NCBI RefSeq assembly: GCF_963677155.1
Contig: NZ_OY781884.1
Coordinates: 3,654,501 to 3,718,500 of the forward strand
Origin: an uncultured Draconibacterium sp.
GTDB taxonomy: Bacteria > Bacteroidota > Bacteroidia > Bacteroidales > Prolixibacteraceae
Reading direction: 5' to 3'
DNA length: 64,000 bases
The notes under the pieces are model-generated. The model was not told where the DNA came from and did not search any database. It saw only the letters and a program-made list of their open reading frames with translations. Position 1 is the first letter of the stretch. Every line of letters begins with the position of its first letter. Both the position numbers and the translations under genes were made by a program. Positions 54,100 to 63,894 of this stretch are shown here, piece after piece.

Positions 54100-55368
54100 C
54101 TAAAACCGGTTTCCCCACCATTTCTTCAAACGCTCCAGGATTTTTACTTCAGCAGCATTATTTTGTGGCTGGTAAATGCGGTTGTTTTTAATCTCTTTTG
54201 GTAGGAAATCCTGCTCCACAAAATTGCCGTCGTAAGAGTGTGCGTATTTATAGTTTTTGCCGTAGCCAATTTCTTTCATTAGCTTGGTTGGTGCATTGCG
54301 CATGTGTAGCGGTACCGGAAGATCGCCGGTTTGTTTTACCAGCGCAATCGCATTATCAATAGCTTCGTAGGCCGAATTACTTTTTGGCGAGGTAGCCAGG
54401 TAAATGGTACATTCCGATAAAATAATGCGCGATTCGGGTGGGCCGATTTTATGAACTGCGTCGAATGTGCTTTGTGCCAGTAATAATGCATTCGGATTGG
54501 CCAGTCCAACATCTTCGGCGGCCAGTATCAGCAAACGGCGGGCAATAAATTTAATGTCTTCGCCACCTTCCAACATGCGTGCCAGCCAGTACACCGCGGC
54601 ATCCGGATCGCTACCACGAATACTCTTTATAAATGCTGAAATAACATCGTAGTGCATTTCGCCTTTCTTATCGTATATCGAAAGGTTCTTTTGCAGCTTG
54701 TCGGTTACTTTTTTATCGGTAATAACAATGTTGTCGCTGTCTTCGCCAAGTGTAACCAGCTCCAGTACATTTAGTAATTTTCGGGCATCGCCACCCGAGT
54801 AACGCAGAATGGCCGAATCTTCGCGCAGTGTTATCTTTTTCTCCTTAAGTACGGTATCTTTTTTTGTGGCCTGTTTAATAATCTTTAGTAAAGCAGCTTT
54901 ATCGAGATGCTCCAGAACATACACCTGGCAGCGCGAGAGTAGGGGAGAGATTACCTCGAACGAAGGATTTTCGGTTGTTGCACCGACTAAGGTAATGGTC
55001 CCGTCTTCAACAGCACCCAACAGCGAATCTTGCTGCGATTTGCTAAAACGGTGTATTTCGTCGATAAATAATATCGGATTAGGGCGACTAAAGAAGGATT
55101 GCTTTTTGGCTTTCTCAATAACTTCCCGAATGTCTTTAACACCCGAGTTAATGGCGCTAAGTGTAAAAAACGGCCGTTCCAGAGTGTTGGCAATAATGCG
55201 GGCCAGTGTTGTTTTCCCCACGCCCGGAGGTCCCCATAAGATTAAAGAGGTAATTTTTCCCGAATCAATCATTTTGCGTAAAACAGCACCTTTTCCAACC
55301 AGGTGTTCCTGCCCAATGTAGTCGTCTAATGTTTTTGGTCGTAAGCGTTCTGCTAATGGTTGATTCAC
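54100..55368 (-). CDS. rarA: Replication-associated recombination protein A (AAA+ ATPase)
   Basis: 422 residues, full length. RarA/MgsA acts at stalled replication forks and interacts with SSB. PLAERLRPKTLDDYIGQEHL is the usual start; Walker A is GPPGVGKTT, Walker B LFIDEIHRF, followed by sensor-1 VGATTENPSFEV and arginine-finger region LLSRC. The C-terminal tetramerisation part includes RGSDPDAAVYWLARMLEGGED. It is divergent from the MutS-like gene across 159 bp. Confidence 0.95.
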   Translation of the reverse strand: MNQPLAERLRPKTLDDYIGQEHLVGKGAVLRKMIDSGKITSLILWGPPGVGKTTLARIIANTLERPFFTLSAINSGVKDIREVIEKAKKQSFFSRPNPILFIDEIHRFSKSQQDSLLGAVEDGTITLVGATTENPSFEVISPLLSRCQVYVLEHLDKAALLKIIKQATKKDTVLKEKKITLREDSAILRYSGGDARKLLNVLELVTLGEDSDNIVITDKKVTDKLQKNLSIYDKKGEMHYDVISAFIKSIRGSDPDAAVYWLARMLEGGEDIKFIARRLLILAAEDVGLANPNALLLAQSTFDAVHKIGPPESRIILSECTIYLATSPKSNSAYEAIDNAIALVKQTGDLPVPLHMRNAPTKLMKEIGYGKNYKYAHSYDGNFVEQDFLPKEIKNNRIYQPQNNAAEVKILERLKKWWGNRF

Positions 55369-55527
55369 TTTGTCTATAAATTTTTGAATTAAAATTCAAA
55401 AATAGGTAATTCTCTGAATTGTATTTCAGACGATGATAATTTGTGACATTAAACTTTGTTAAGATTATTTATATTCCGTTATAAATACAAATTCATACTT
55501 TTATGTTAAAAATAACGACAGAACATA

Positions 55528-56871
55528 ATGCACCTTGATAACCAGACAATTTCAGATATTGAACTTTTTTCACCGTATAAGAATACTGACTCTGTTTACA
55601 AATATTATAATAAAACCAATACAAATGGAGGGAGTGAGAAATTGTACAACTTTTTTCGAAATCCTGTCTCAGATTATCAGTTTTTGCAAGATAGAAGAAA
55701 CGAAATTCAGTTTTTCTATGATAATGATATAAGACTAGAGCTTTATAAAAGAGAGATCGATTTTATTGAACACTACCTAAAAATAGGTCGGTTTCCATTG
55801 CGCGCTAACTGGATAGATGCAATTGCTGATGGTGTTCAAAATAAAATATTTGAAGATGGTGATTATTATATTATCCGCGAAGGTATATATCATCTTTTAA
55901 AATTGTTTTCAAATCTGAAACAATTTTTAGAAGAGTTGAAGGATTTCGAAGTCCCCCAATCGCTGCAGAAAAAATTAGCGCACTGTTATAGCTTTCTTAA
56001 GCAAAAAAGTCTGGCATTGAAGCTTGAAAATTTGCCTAGGAAATCGAATAAGTTGAAGTGGATTACACTAGGTAAATTCGATACGCTTTTCAGATTAAAA
56101 AAGAAAAACGAATTACATGAATGCCTGGATGCAATTTATATGATTGATGTATGGCAAACTCTGGCCGGTTTGTTAAAAGATAAACGGTTTTCGTTGGCTA
56201 CTTATCAGCCTGGAGAAAAAACTTTTTTTGAGGTGGAAGAGTGTTTTCACCCTTTTCTTGACGAGCCCGTAAAAAATAGTTATAGTTTTAAAAATGACTG
56301 CAATTTGTGTTTTCTTACCGGGCCCAACATGTCGGGCAAATCAACATTTCTAAAAACGCTTGGTTTAATTGTTTATTTGTCACACCTTGGTTTTCCGGTA
56401 CCTGCCAAACGGGTAAAAACTTCAATATACAAAGGACTTTTCACAACAATTAATTTATCGGATAACCTGAACCTTGGCTTCAGCCATTTCTATACCGAAG
56501 TAAAAAGGGTAAAAGATATGGCTCTTCAACTCAAAACACACCAGGGAATTTTTGTGATTTTTGACGAGTTGTTTAAAGGGACGAACGTTAAAGATGCCTA
56601 TGACTCGACATTAATGGTAGTGAAAGCTTTATCAAAGATAAAAAGCAGTATCTTCTTTATATCTTCGCATATTCTGGAGGTTGCAGAAGATATTGACTGT
56701 TCAGATGATGTAGATTTTCGCTGTTTTGAATCGGCGCTGGTTGATGATAAAGCAGAATATGATTTTAAACTTAAAGGCGGTATCTCTAAAGAAAGGGTCG
56801 GTTTTCAAATTGTTAAACGTGAAATGATTGAAGATATTCTTGAAGAGATCATCAATAATGAAAAGAAATAA
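55528..56871 (+). CDS. MutS-like ATPase lacking the mismatch-recognition domain
   Basis: 447 residues, about half of MutS. The C-terminal ATPase domain is clear: Walker A FLTGPNMSGKST (about 268-279), NLSDNLNLGFSHFYTEVKR, Walker B FVIFDELFKGTN (MutS has DELGRGTS) and HILEVAE. The N-terminal half corresponds to the MutS core/lever region only; domain I with its Phe-x-Glu mismatch motif is absent, so it is not a mismatch sensor. Such proteins are found in Bacteroidota, with unknown roles in recombination or membrane-linked processes. Coding DNA looks more AT-rich than in neighbouring genes. Confidence 0.85.
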   Translation: MHLDNQTISDIELFSPYKNTDSVYKYYNKTNTNGGSEKLYNFFRNPVSDYQFLQDRRNEIQFFYDNDIRLELYKREIDFIEHYLKIGRFPLRANWIDAIADGVQNKIFEDGDYYIIREGIYHLLKLFSNLKQFLEELKDFEVPQSLQKKLAHCYSFLKQKSLALKLENLPRKSNKLKWITLGKFDTLFRLKKKNELHECLDAIYMIDVWQTLAGLLKDKRFSLATYQPGEKTFFEVEECFHPFLDEPVKNSYSFKNDCNLCFLTGPNMSGKSTFLKTLGLIVYLSHLGFPVPAKRVKTSIYKGLFTTINLSDNLNLGFSHFYTEVKRVKDMALQLKTHQGIFVIFDELFKGTNVKDAYDSTLMVVKALSKIKSSIFFISSHILEVAEDIDCSDDVDFRCFESALVDDKAEYDFKLKGGISKERVGFQIVKREMIEDILEEIINNEKK

Positions 56872-56913
56872 AACATCCAATAATATTCGACACTGTTTTC
56901 TCGCTTCTGTTAT

Positions 56914-58878
56914 TTAGTTACAATACCGTTTAATAATGTTGTATGCTCCGTCGATTCCCAGCTCCCCAGCGCGGCTTAAATCCAGTGCTCCGCCTTCAAT
57001 ATCGTCGAGATAAATTTTTGTAAGTCCGCGGTTAAAATAAGCTTCTGCAAATTCCGGCTCCAGATCGATTGCTCGATTTAAATCCTCCACCGCACTTCGG
57101 TATTCGCCCAGGCGCAGTTTTATAAACGCCCGGTTGTAATAGCCAAAAAAGAAATCGGGATCGAGAAACAGTGTTGCTGCGTAATCATCAAGAATGTCCT
57201 GATACTCTACTGTTGAAGGTTTTTCGTTGCTGTTATCTTTTATCTTTCCTTCGTTAAGAGTAAGCGAATTGGGAGAACTGTTTCCTGCTAAAAGTTCTAC
57301 CTGTTCTTTCAGTTTGTAACGTGTATTGGCCCGTGTGAAATAGGCCAGCGAAGTTTTTTCATCCAACTCAATGGCTTTATCCAGATCGGCAAAAGCATTG
57401 TTGTAATCGCCGGTAAGACTATAAAAAATACCACGGTTTAAATAGTTATGTGCATTTTTCTGCACCGCAATCTTTTCATTAAAAAATAAAATAAAGTTCT
57501 CGAAAACCGATTGGTAAGTGGTTACCGATTTATTCGAGATGGAGAGCAACGGATTGTAATTATTCTCTGCATTTAAATCATCAATTACCACGTTGTAATA
57601 CTGGAAACGCTCATAATCCACAGCGTTTTTCTCGAAAGCAGTTATCAGGAACATCGGTTGCAGATCGATAACAATATTTTTATTCTGAATACGGCCATCG
57701 TCAACTTCCTCCACTTCCTCCGGAATGTCGCGGGTGTCTTCAATCACCAAATCCATACGCATTCGTCGCCGGCGTCTTTCAGCTTCCATTTCTTCCTTGC
57801 GTTTTTCTTCATCCGATTTCTGATCGTCGACGTTAGCATTGTTTTGCTGCGGCGATTGTTGCTGATTGTTTTGTGCCAGCGCCTGTTGGTTCGTTTGCGA
57901 ATTATGCTGATTATTATTTTGCGACGATGATGAGTTTTGCTGTTTTTTTTGTTGCTGTGCCAGTTGCTCGGCATCAATTCGCCGCTGACTTAAATCGAAC
58001 TGCGGATTTAGGCGGGCTGCAATCTGATAGTCCTGCTCATAACCGGGGCGATTTAATATTTCGCGGGCCATGGCGCGGTTGAAATAGGCACTGGCCATTT
58101 CCGGATTCAGTTGTATGGCCATATCGTAATCCATAATGGCGCTTTCGTAATCTTCCAGTTTCTGCTTTACGATTCCACGGTTGTTAAATGCCCGAGCATT
58201 TTTTTGGTCAAATCTAATGCTCTGATCGAAATCTCGAAGTGCTGACGCAAAATCTTCCTGCTCTAACCGGGCTAGCCCTCGGTTTAAATAAGCGTCGGCA
58301 AAATGCGGTCGGATAATAATTATTTGGTTCAAATCTTGAATAGCCCCTTGGTAGTCGCCGCTGACAATTTTTGCGTTACTTCTACGCAGCAGTGCATCAG
58401 TTGATTTAGGATTTAACTCCAGTGCCTGATTAAAATCTTGAATAGCTCCTTCGATATTTTTTAAGGCAAGTTTGGCAATTCCCCGGTTGTTGTATATCGA
58501 TTCATCGTTCGGATCGAATTCAAGTGCTCTGTCGTAATCTTTAATGGCACGTTTGTACAGCCTGAGGTTGTGGTAGGCCATTCCGCGGTTGTTGTATGCC
58601 TGCGGGTAATAAGGTTTTATTTCAATTGCTTTGTCGTAATCGGCTATGGCTCCGCGATAATCTTCCAAGGAATGTTTGGCAATTCCGCGATACAAATAAG
58701 CTTCTGCCAGATAAGGCTTAAATTCAATAACAATATTGAAATATTCGATTGCCCCCGTGTAGTTGCCAATTGATATGCGGGTTCTTCCAACCCTTATAAA
58801 GTGGTTGATGTTCAATTGCGCTTCGGCCAGAAAACTCATCGACAACAAGAGAGCAAAAAGTATAGTAAGTTTCTTCAT
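56914..58878 (-). CDS. Exported tetratricopeptide-repeat protein
   Basis: 654 residues with a signal peptide (MKKLTILFALLLSMSFLAEA). About eight TPR units occupy 25-300 (repeating AYxNRGxAxxxLxxYxxAIxDYDxAIxLxP), then a Gln/Asn/Ser-rich linker (about 305-350) and a KRKEEMEAERRRRRMRM charged stretch, a non-repeat segment (about 375-470), and three or four further TPR units to the end. It is likely a periplasmic or envelope scaffold. Partners unknown. Confidence 0.88.
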   Translation of the reverse strand: MKKLTILFALLLSMSFLAEAQLNINHFIRVGRTRISIGNYTGAIEYFNIVIEFKPYLAEAYLYRGIAKHSLEDYRGAIADYDKAIEIKPYYPQAYNNRGMAYHNLRLYKRAIKDYDRALEFDPNDESIYNNRGIAKLALKNIEGAIQDFNQALELNPKSTDALLRRSNAKIVSGDYQGAIQDLNQIIIIRPHFADAYLNRGLARLEQEDFASALRDFDQSIRFDQKNARAFNNRGIVKQKLEDYESAIMDYDMAIQLNPEMASAYFNRAMAREILNRPGYEQDYQIAARLNPQFDLSQRRIDAEQLAQQQKKQQNSSSSQNNNQHNSQTNQQALAQNNQQQSPQQNNANVDDQKSDEEKRKEEMEAERRRRRMRMDLVIEDTRDIPEEVEEVDDGRIQNKNIVIDLQPMFLITAFEKNAVDYERFQYYNVVIDDLNAENNYNPLLSISNKSVTTYQSVFENFILFFNEKIAVQKNAHNYLNRGIFYSLTGDYNNAFADLDKAIELDEKTSLAYFTRANTRYKLKEQVELLAGNSSPNSLTLNEGKIKDNSNEKPSTVEYQDILDDYAATLFLDPDFFFGYYNRAFIKLRLGEYRSAVEDLNRAIDLEPEFAEAYFNRGLTKIYLDDIEGGALDLSRAGELGIDGAYNIIKRYCN

Positions 58879-59015
58879 TTGTTTCTTTCTTTTGTACCCT
58901 TTTCTTGGCAGAGGTACTTCGTCCCGTTTTTGTAAACAAACAAAAATAGTATTTTCATAGTTCGAAGTAATATGTTGTTAGGTTTTTTAACGAATAGCCA
59001 CTTAAATCTAAAATT

Positions 59016-59576
59016 ATGTGTAAACGCTGCGATTGGGCAACAAAAAACGAGCTGATGATCAAATATCATGATGAAGAATGGGGAGTACCGTTTCATGACG
59101 ACGATAAATTGTTCGAATTCTTTGTGCTGGAGGGATTTCAGGCCGGTTTAAGTTGGCAGATTGTACTGAATAAACGTGAGAATTTTCGAAAGGCATTCGA
59201 TTATTTCAATCCGCAAAAAGTGGCACAGTATTCCGAAAATAAAATTCAGGAGCTTATTCAGGATAAGTCAATTATCCGCAATCAGCAGAAGATAAGAGCT
59301 TGTGTAAATAATGCCCAACGTTTTCTTGAGGTGCAAAAGGAGTTTGGCTCTTTTGATCGCTATATCTGGAGGTTTGTGGATTATAAGCCAATTCTAAATA
59401 ATTATAAAACGCTTGGAGAATTGCCAGCCAAAACCGAATTGTCGGATGAAATTTCGAAAGACCTGAAAGTACGCGGATTTAAATTTGTTGGATCGACTGT
59501 AATTTATTCGCACATGCAGGCTACGGGAATGGTAAATGACCACCTTGTTGATTGCTTCCGGTATCAGGAAGTTTAG
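59016..59576 (+). CDS. tag: DNA-3-methyladenine glycosylase I
   Basis: 186 residues. It excises 3-methyladenine from alkylated DNA. It aligns along its length with E. coli Tag: CDWATKNELMIKYHDEEWGVP, EGFQAGLSWQIVLNKRENF, RGFKFVGSTVIYSHMQATG and VNDHLVDC. The structural zinc ligands Cys5, His18 and the late His and Cys (in NDHLVDC) are all present. It is a stand-alone gene. Confidence 0.96.
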   Translation: MCKRCDWATKNELMIKYHDEEWGVPFHDDDKLFEFFVLEGFQAGLSWQIVLNKRENFRKAFDYFNPQKVAQYSENKIQELIQDKSIIRNQQKIRACVNNAQRFLEVQKEFGSFDRYIWRFVDYKPILNNYKTLGELPAKTELSDEISKDLKVRGFKFVGSTVIYSHMQATGMVNDHLVDCFRYQEV

Positions 59577-59732
59577 TGACCTTAGTTCCGTAACTTATTA
59601 CATAACCGTTAATCTGAAAAGCGAGCTCTAATTTTTATTAAGTCTACCTTAAATTCTCTTTTCTAAAAAGAATTAATTGTTAATTTTGACGCTAATTCAA
59701 AAAAAGAAGGGTAATAATTTAATATTTAATTG

Positions 59733-60935
59733 ATGAAGTTGCGTTTTATTTTTACCGTATTGATTACGGTATTTACACTAAGTGTATTTGCGGAGAATGA
59801 TAAAAAGGAGAAGGAAGAAGGTTATGTTTTTGAAGACGAAATTTCATTAGCGGCCACGCCTGTAAAAGACCAATACCGTTCGGGTACATGTTGGTCATTT
59901 TCGGGGCTTTCATTTCTCGAGTCGGAAATGATGCGTCAGGGAAAACCAGAGGTTGATCTTTCAGAAATGTTTGTGGTTTGGCATACTTACTCAGATAAAG
60001 CCAAAAAGCATGTACGTCTGCATGGTAATCTGAATTTTTCGGCAGGTGGTGCTTTCCACGATGTTACCAATATGGTTGCGAAGTACGGAATTGTTCCTGA
60101 GTCGGTTTATAATGGGTTAAACTATGGCGAAGAAAAACATGTGCATGGCGAAATGGATAATGTGTTGAAAGACCATGTTGACGCTGTGGTGAAAAACGGT
60201 AACCGAAAACTGAGCACTGTATGGCACGAAGCCATTGATGGTACATTAAACTCGTATTTGGGCGAGTTGCCACAAAAGTTTGAGTACGAAGGAAAACAAT
60301 ATACACCACAAAGTTTTGCCAGCGATTATGTTGGACTAAACATGGATGACTACGTAGAAATCACTTCGTATACACACCACCCGTTCTATGATAAATTTAT
60401 TCTGGAAGTTCCTGATAACTGGTCGTGGGATGAGGTGTACAATGTTCCGCTTGAAGATTTGGAAAACATTATTGATTATTCGTTGAATAATGGATTTACT
60501 GTTGCCTGGGCAGCCGATGTAAGCGAAAAAGGATTTGCCTCCAGTAACAAAGGTGTGGCTGTTTTGCCAGCCGCTCCGGAAGAAAACATGGACGACGCCG
60601 AAATTGCAAAATGGGAGGCTTTGCCACAAAAAGACAAAGACAAAGAATTGTATAAACTGGACAACCCGGTACCAGAATTGGTAGTTACTCAGGAAATGCG
60701 TCAAAGAGCATTTGATGATTACGAAACTACCGATGACCACGGAATGCATATTATTGGTACTGCAAAAGATCAGGAAGGACATACTTTCTACAAAGTGAAA
60801 AACTCGTGGGGCGATTACAATAAATACAATGGTTATTTCTATGCCTCGAAACCATACGTGAATTACAAAACGATGTGCATTATGGTGCACAAAGACGGCA
60901 TACCCCAAAGTATAAGAGAGAAACTTAAACTTTAA
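59733..60935 (+). CDS. Exported C1-family cysteine peptidase (aminopeptidase C / bleomycin hydrolase-like)
   Basis: 400 residues from the ATG at 59733 (a TTG one codon earlier also opens the frame). A signal peptide (MKLRFIFTVLITVFTLSVFA) precedes the papain fold. Catalytic residues: oxyanion Gln in PVKDQYRSGTCWSFSG with the nucleophile Cys in the same motif, His in DDHGMHIIGTA and Asn in VKNSWGDYN. Bleomycin hydrolases are usually cytoplasmic; export makes a periplasmic peptidase role likely. A strong terminator follows. Confidence 0.9.
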   Translation: MKLRFIFTVLITVFTLSVFAENDKKEKEEGYVFEDEISLAATPVKDQYRSGTCWSFSGLSFLESEMMRQGKPEVDLSEMFVVWHTYSDKAKKHVRLHGNLNFSAGGAFHDVTNMVAKYGIVPESVYNGLNYGEEKHVHGEMDNVLKDHVDAVVKNGNRKLSTVWHEAIDGTLNSYLGELPQKFEYEGKQYTPQSFASDYVGLNMDDYVEITSYTHHPFYDKFILEVPDNWSWDEVYNVPLEDLENIIDYSLNNGFTVAWAADVSEKGFASSNKGVAVLPAAPEENMDDAEIAKWEALPQKDKDKELYKLDNPVPELVVTQEMRQRAFDDYETTDDHGMHIIGTAKDQEGHTFYKVKNSWGDYNKYNGYFYASKPYVNYKTMCIMVHKDGIPQSIREKLKL

Positions 60936-60938
60936 TTT

Positions 60939-60967
60939 TAAGCCCTTCAGGATTCCTGAAGGGCTTA
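60939..60967 (+). terminator. Terminator after the C1 peptidase gene
   Basis: TAAGCCCTTCAGG (60939-60951) pairs perfectly with CCTGAAGGGCTTA (60955-60967) around ATT; a T-run (TTTTTTTT) follows from 60968. Confidence 0.92.
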
Positions 60968-61099
60968 TTTTTTTTGTAGCTTATATTTTTCTATACTGCG
61001 CATTGGCTGCATAAAAAATTCATTTACATTTGGTATATCTTAACAACTTCAGAGGAAAGGAGCATATTCTTGTAAAGGATAAACAGGTGTAAACCATCA

Positions 61100-61999
61100 A
61101 TGAAGCGATTACTTATTATATTTTTCGTATTTACAAGTACACTACAGTTTGTTTCGGCGCAGGAAGACTGGTCGTGGTGGAATGATGCGCACGGCTGGGA
61201 ACCCGGTGATCCGGGCTGGCGAAACTGGCTGATTATTTCGCCTGCTTATTTGGGCCCGAATGCTTTACCTGTTCCAGAACTCAAAAAGGGGCTAATCGAA
61301 GAGAATACACAGATAGAGCTTACCGTTTCTAGTCACTTTTTGTCGGGTGATCCAACGCAGGATATTTCTGGGCGGATATACATTCCTTTTGCACAAAACA
61401 AAATAGCCGTTGAAATGTATGGTGTGTTGTTTGAACATTATGCCTACACCCAAAAAATAAGAGACGAACGTTTTTCGCGCGATAAAAACGGAAAAGGCTA
61501 TGCATTTGGCGATTTCTATTTTTCAACGCATATTCAACTTTTTAAAGACCGGGCTTTCCCAAATACGATGTTTCGGGTGATATTAAAAACGGCATCGGGA
61601 ACCAACTTTGATGGAGCACGATACGCCGATACCCCAGCTTATTCATTAGACTTTAGTTTCTCGAAAAGCTATGGACAACCGGAAACTCTATTATTTCGCC
61701 CGCATGCAATGTTGGGGTTTTATTGTTGGCAAACGAATGATGAGCTGAACTTGCAAAACGATGCTTTACTTTATGGTGCAGGTGCTGATTTTCAGAAAAA
61801 AAACTGGCGTTTTACTCCATCGTGGTCGGGGTATTTCGGTTATAAAAATAATGGCGATCGGCCTATGCAACTAAATTTTGAAGTAAGAAAAGAATACAAT
61901 AAAAAAGCAATTTCAATAAAATACCAGCATGGATTACACGATTGGTTGTATAAAACTGTTCGTTTTTCGTTCATTTGGAAACTTAATGGAATTGAGTAA
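61100..61999 (+). CDS. Exported outer-membrane barrel-like protein, function unknown
   Basis: 299 residues. Signal peptide about 1-20 (ending FVSAQ). The mature protein begins with a Trp-rich stretch (EDWSWWNDAHGWEPGDPGW) and then alternating hydrophobic/polar strands ending in an aromatic residue region (VRFSFIWKLNGIE), as in outer-membrane beta-barrels of the acyloxyacyl or DUF-type found in Bacteroidota. No enzyme motif recognised. Confidence 0.7.
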   Translation: MKRLLIIFFVFTSTLQFVSAQEDWSWWNDAHGWEPGDPGWRNWLIISPAYLGPNALPVPELKKGLIEENTQIELTVSSHFLSGDPTQDISGRIYIPFAQNKIAVEMYGVLFEHYAYTQKIRDERFSRDKNGKGYAFGDFYFSTHIQLFKDRAFPNTMFRVILKTASGTNFDGARYADTPAYSLDFSFSKSYGQPETLLFRPHAMLGFYCWQTNDELNLQNDALLYGAGADFQKKNWRFTPSWSGYFGYKNNGDRPMQLNFEVRKEYNKKAISIKYQHGLHDWLYKTVRFSFIWKLNGIE

Positions 62000-62082
62000 G
62001 TTATCGTAAAACAGAATTTGTACCTTTGCAATCGCAAAATCAAGGTTGTATTGATGCAGCTTAAAACAGATAAGAACAGATC

Positions 62083-63030
62083 ATGAAAAAGCTTTCACTC
62101 GTAATTTGTGTTTGGAATGAAGAGCCAAACATTAAACCATTGACAGAACAAATTAAAGCAGCTTTAGAAGGAATTGACTATGAAGCGATTTTTGTTGATG
62201 ATGGATCGACCGATAAAACACGCGAAGAAATCCGTAAAATAAACGACGATCGCTTTTTGTTGGTAGAGTTAAAAAGGAATTATGGGCAAAGTTCGGCATT
62301 GCAAGCCGGAATAGATCAGGCTGAAGGCGATTTTGTAGCCTTAATCGATGGCGATTTGCAAAACGATCCGGCAGATATCCCCATGATGCTGAAAATGATC
62401 GAAGAAGAGGAATGGGATATGGTTGCAGGTGTACGTGCCAACCGAAAAGATGGAATGTTCTTGCGTAAAGTGCCTTCAAAAATTGCCAATTATTTGATAC
62501 GTCGTGCTACCGGAATTTATATGAAAGACCTTGGGTGCACCTTAAAATTATTTACTAACGATACTATAAAAAGCATCCATATTTATGGTGAACTTCACCG
62601 CTATATTCCTGCGCTGGTAACCCTCGAAGGTGCCACAAAAATTACGCAAGTAGATGTGAACCACCGTCCGCGCGAGTTTGGAAGTTCAAAATATAATCTT
62701 AGCCGTACAACTCGTGTAATGAGCGATCTTGTACTCATGGTCTTCTTTAAAAAGTACCTTCAACGCCCGATGCACTTCTTCGGTCAAATTGGTATTTTCA
62801 CTCTCGCAATAGGAGTGCTTATAAACATTTATCTGCTCATACTTAAAGTTATGGGAAATGATATTTGGGGTAAACCATTATTATTACTTGGTATTTTGTT
62901 GGTATTGGGAGGTATTCAGTTTATTACAACGGGTATTATTGCCGAGTTGCAGATGCGTACTTATTTCGAATCGCAACAGAAAAAGCCTTACAGGGTGAAA
63001 CGTGTAACACCTGCTAAAGAAAATATTTAA
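62083..63030 (+). CDS. GT2 family glycosyltransferase with two C-terminal membrane helices (GtrB/DPM1-like)
   Basis: 315 residues. The GT-A domain has LSLVICVWNEEPNI, VDDGSTDKT, and the metal-binding DGDLQNDP. RPREFGSSKYNLSR matches the family motif in polyprenyl-phosphate glycosyltransferases. Two membrane helices (about 228-250 and 262-285) end the protein. It probably transfers a sugar from a nucleotide donor to undecaprenyl phosphate. A TACCTTTG -7-like box lies at 62021-62028. Confidence 0.88.
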   Translation: MKKLSLVICVWNEEPNIKPLTEQIKAALEGIDYEAIFVDDGSTDKTREEIRKINDDRFLLVELKRNYGQSSALQAGIDQAEGDFVALIDGDLQNDPADIPMMLKMIEEEEWDMVAGVRANRKDGMFLRKVPSKIANYLIRRATGIYMKDLGCTLKLFTNDTIKSIHIYGELHRYIPALVTLEGATKITQVDVNHRPREFGSSKYNLSRTTRVMSDLVLMVFFKKYLQRPMHFFGQIGIFTLAIGVLINIYLLILKVMGNDIWGKPLLLLGILLVLGGIQFITTGIIAELQMRTYFESQQKKPYRVKRVTPAKENI

Positions 63031-63104
63031 TATAATTTCGCGATCTTGGCTTTTTGTTAAATTATTATATCTTTAACAAACTAATAGAATAAAAAGCCAA
63101 TACA

Positions 63105-63788
63105 ATGAAAACCCGAATTTCTCTAGCCCTTTTAGCGCTATTCTGTTTAGCTACAATGAATAGTATTGCTCAGGAACGTTTAGTACAAGGTATAGTAACC
63201 ACTTTCGACAGTATTACTATTGTTGGTGCCGAAGTAATGGTGAAAAGCTCTAGGGAGATTATAAAAACTGATTCACTGGGGCAATTCAAAGTTAAAGTTG
63301 ATGGTAAGGATAAATTGAGGATATCAGCAAAAGGTTTCATCAATCAGAAAGTTAAACTGGATGAAAAAACAAAGCTGGTTGCTGTTAATTTAAAACTTAA
63401 AGCAGGAGAGAAAGCCAGGGAATATGCTGTAGGATATGGCTATGTAAAAGATGGTGATCGACTGAATGCTCTGGCCCAAATGACAAATGATGATGTTGAT
63501 TTTTCGCAGTATTCCAATATGTATGATCTGATGCGCGGTCGTTTTGCTGGTGTGCAGATTCAAAGTAACGGAGATATAATAATCCGGGGGCAAAATTCTA
63601 TAAACCTAAGTAGTGCTGCTCTTATAATAGTAGATGGGGTGCAGGTTGATAAAAGCGTTCTGGGTACGCTGGTGCCTTCGCAGGTAAAAAGTGTTAATAT
63701 AATTAAAGATGGTAGCGCGGCAATTTATGGTGCGCGAGGGGCAAATGGAGTGGTTCTCATTGATACCAAAAAAGGTATGGATGATTAA
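63105..63788 (+). CDS. Short TonB-dependent-receptor plug protein without barrel
   Basis: 227 residues. Signal peptide (ending SIAQ), a carboxypeptidase-regulatory-like domain (LVQGIVTTFDSITIVGAEV and a later GFINQKVKLDEKTK), then a SusC-type plug: MYDLMRGRFAGVQIQSNGDI, SSAALIIVDGVQVD and GSAAIYGARGANGVVLI. It ends normally after the plug with TKKGMDD and a stop; the 22-strand barrel of about 700 residues is absent, with no barrel remnant in the following 100 bp. It may be a free-standing periplasmic adaptor. The stop and the C-terminus look natural rather than truncated. Confidence 0.85.
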   Translation: MKTRISLALLALFCLATMNSIAQERLVQGIVTTFDSITIVGAEVMVKSSREIIKTDSLGQFKVKVDGKDKLRISAKGFINQKVKLDEKTKLVAVNLKLKAGEKAREYAVGYGYVKDGDRLNALAQMTNDDVDFSQYSNMYDLMRGRFAGVQIQSNGDIIIRGQNSINLSSAALIIVDGVQVDKSVLGTLVPSQVKSVNIIKDGSAAIYGARGANGVVLIDTKKGMDD

Positions 63789-63894
63789 CGATATGAATTA
63801 AATCACTAATCATTAAGGGGGTAGGTTGGATAAGATTACTTTCTGGGAGACCGATTACCTACTTGTCTGCGGAATAAAATAAAAATGGAAACGA

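Noticed and set aside
58963-58985. tRNA T-arm-like GTTCGAA
   Set aside because: No cloverleaf can be formed around it; no tRNA was found in the window.
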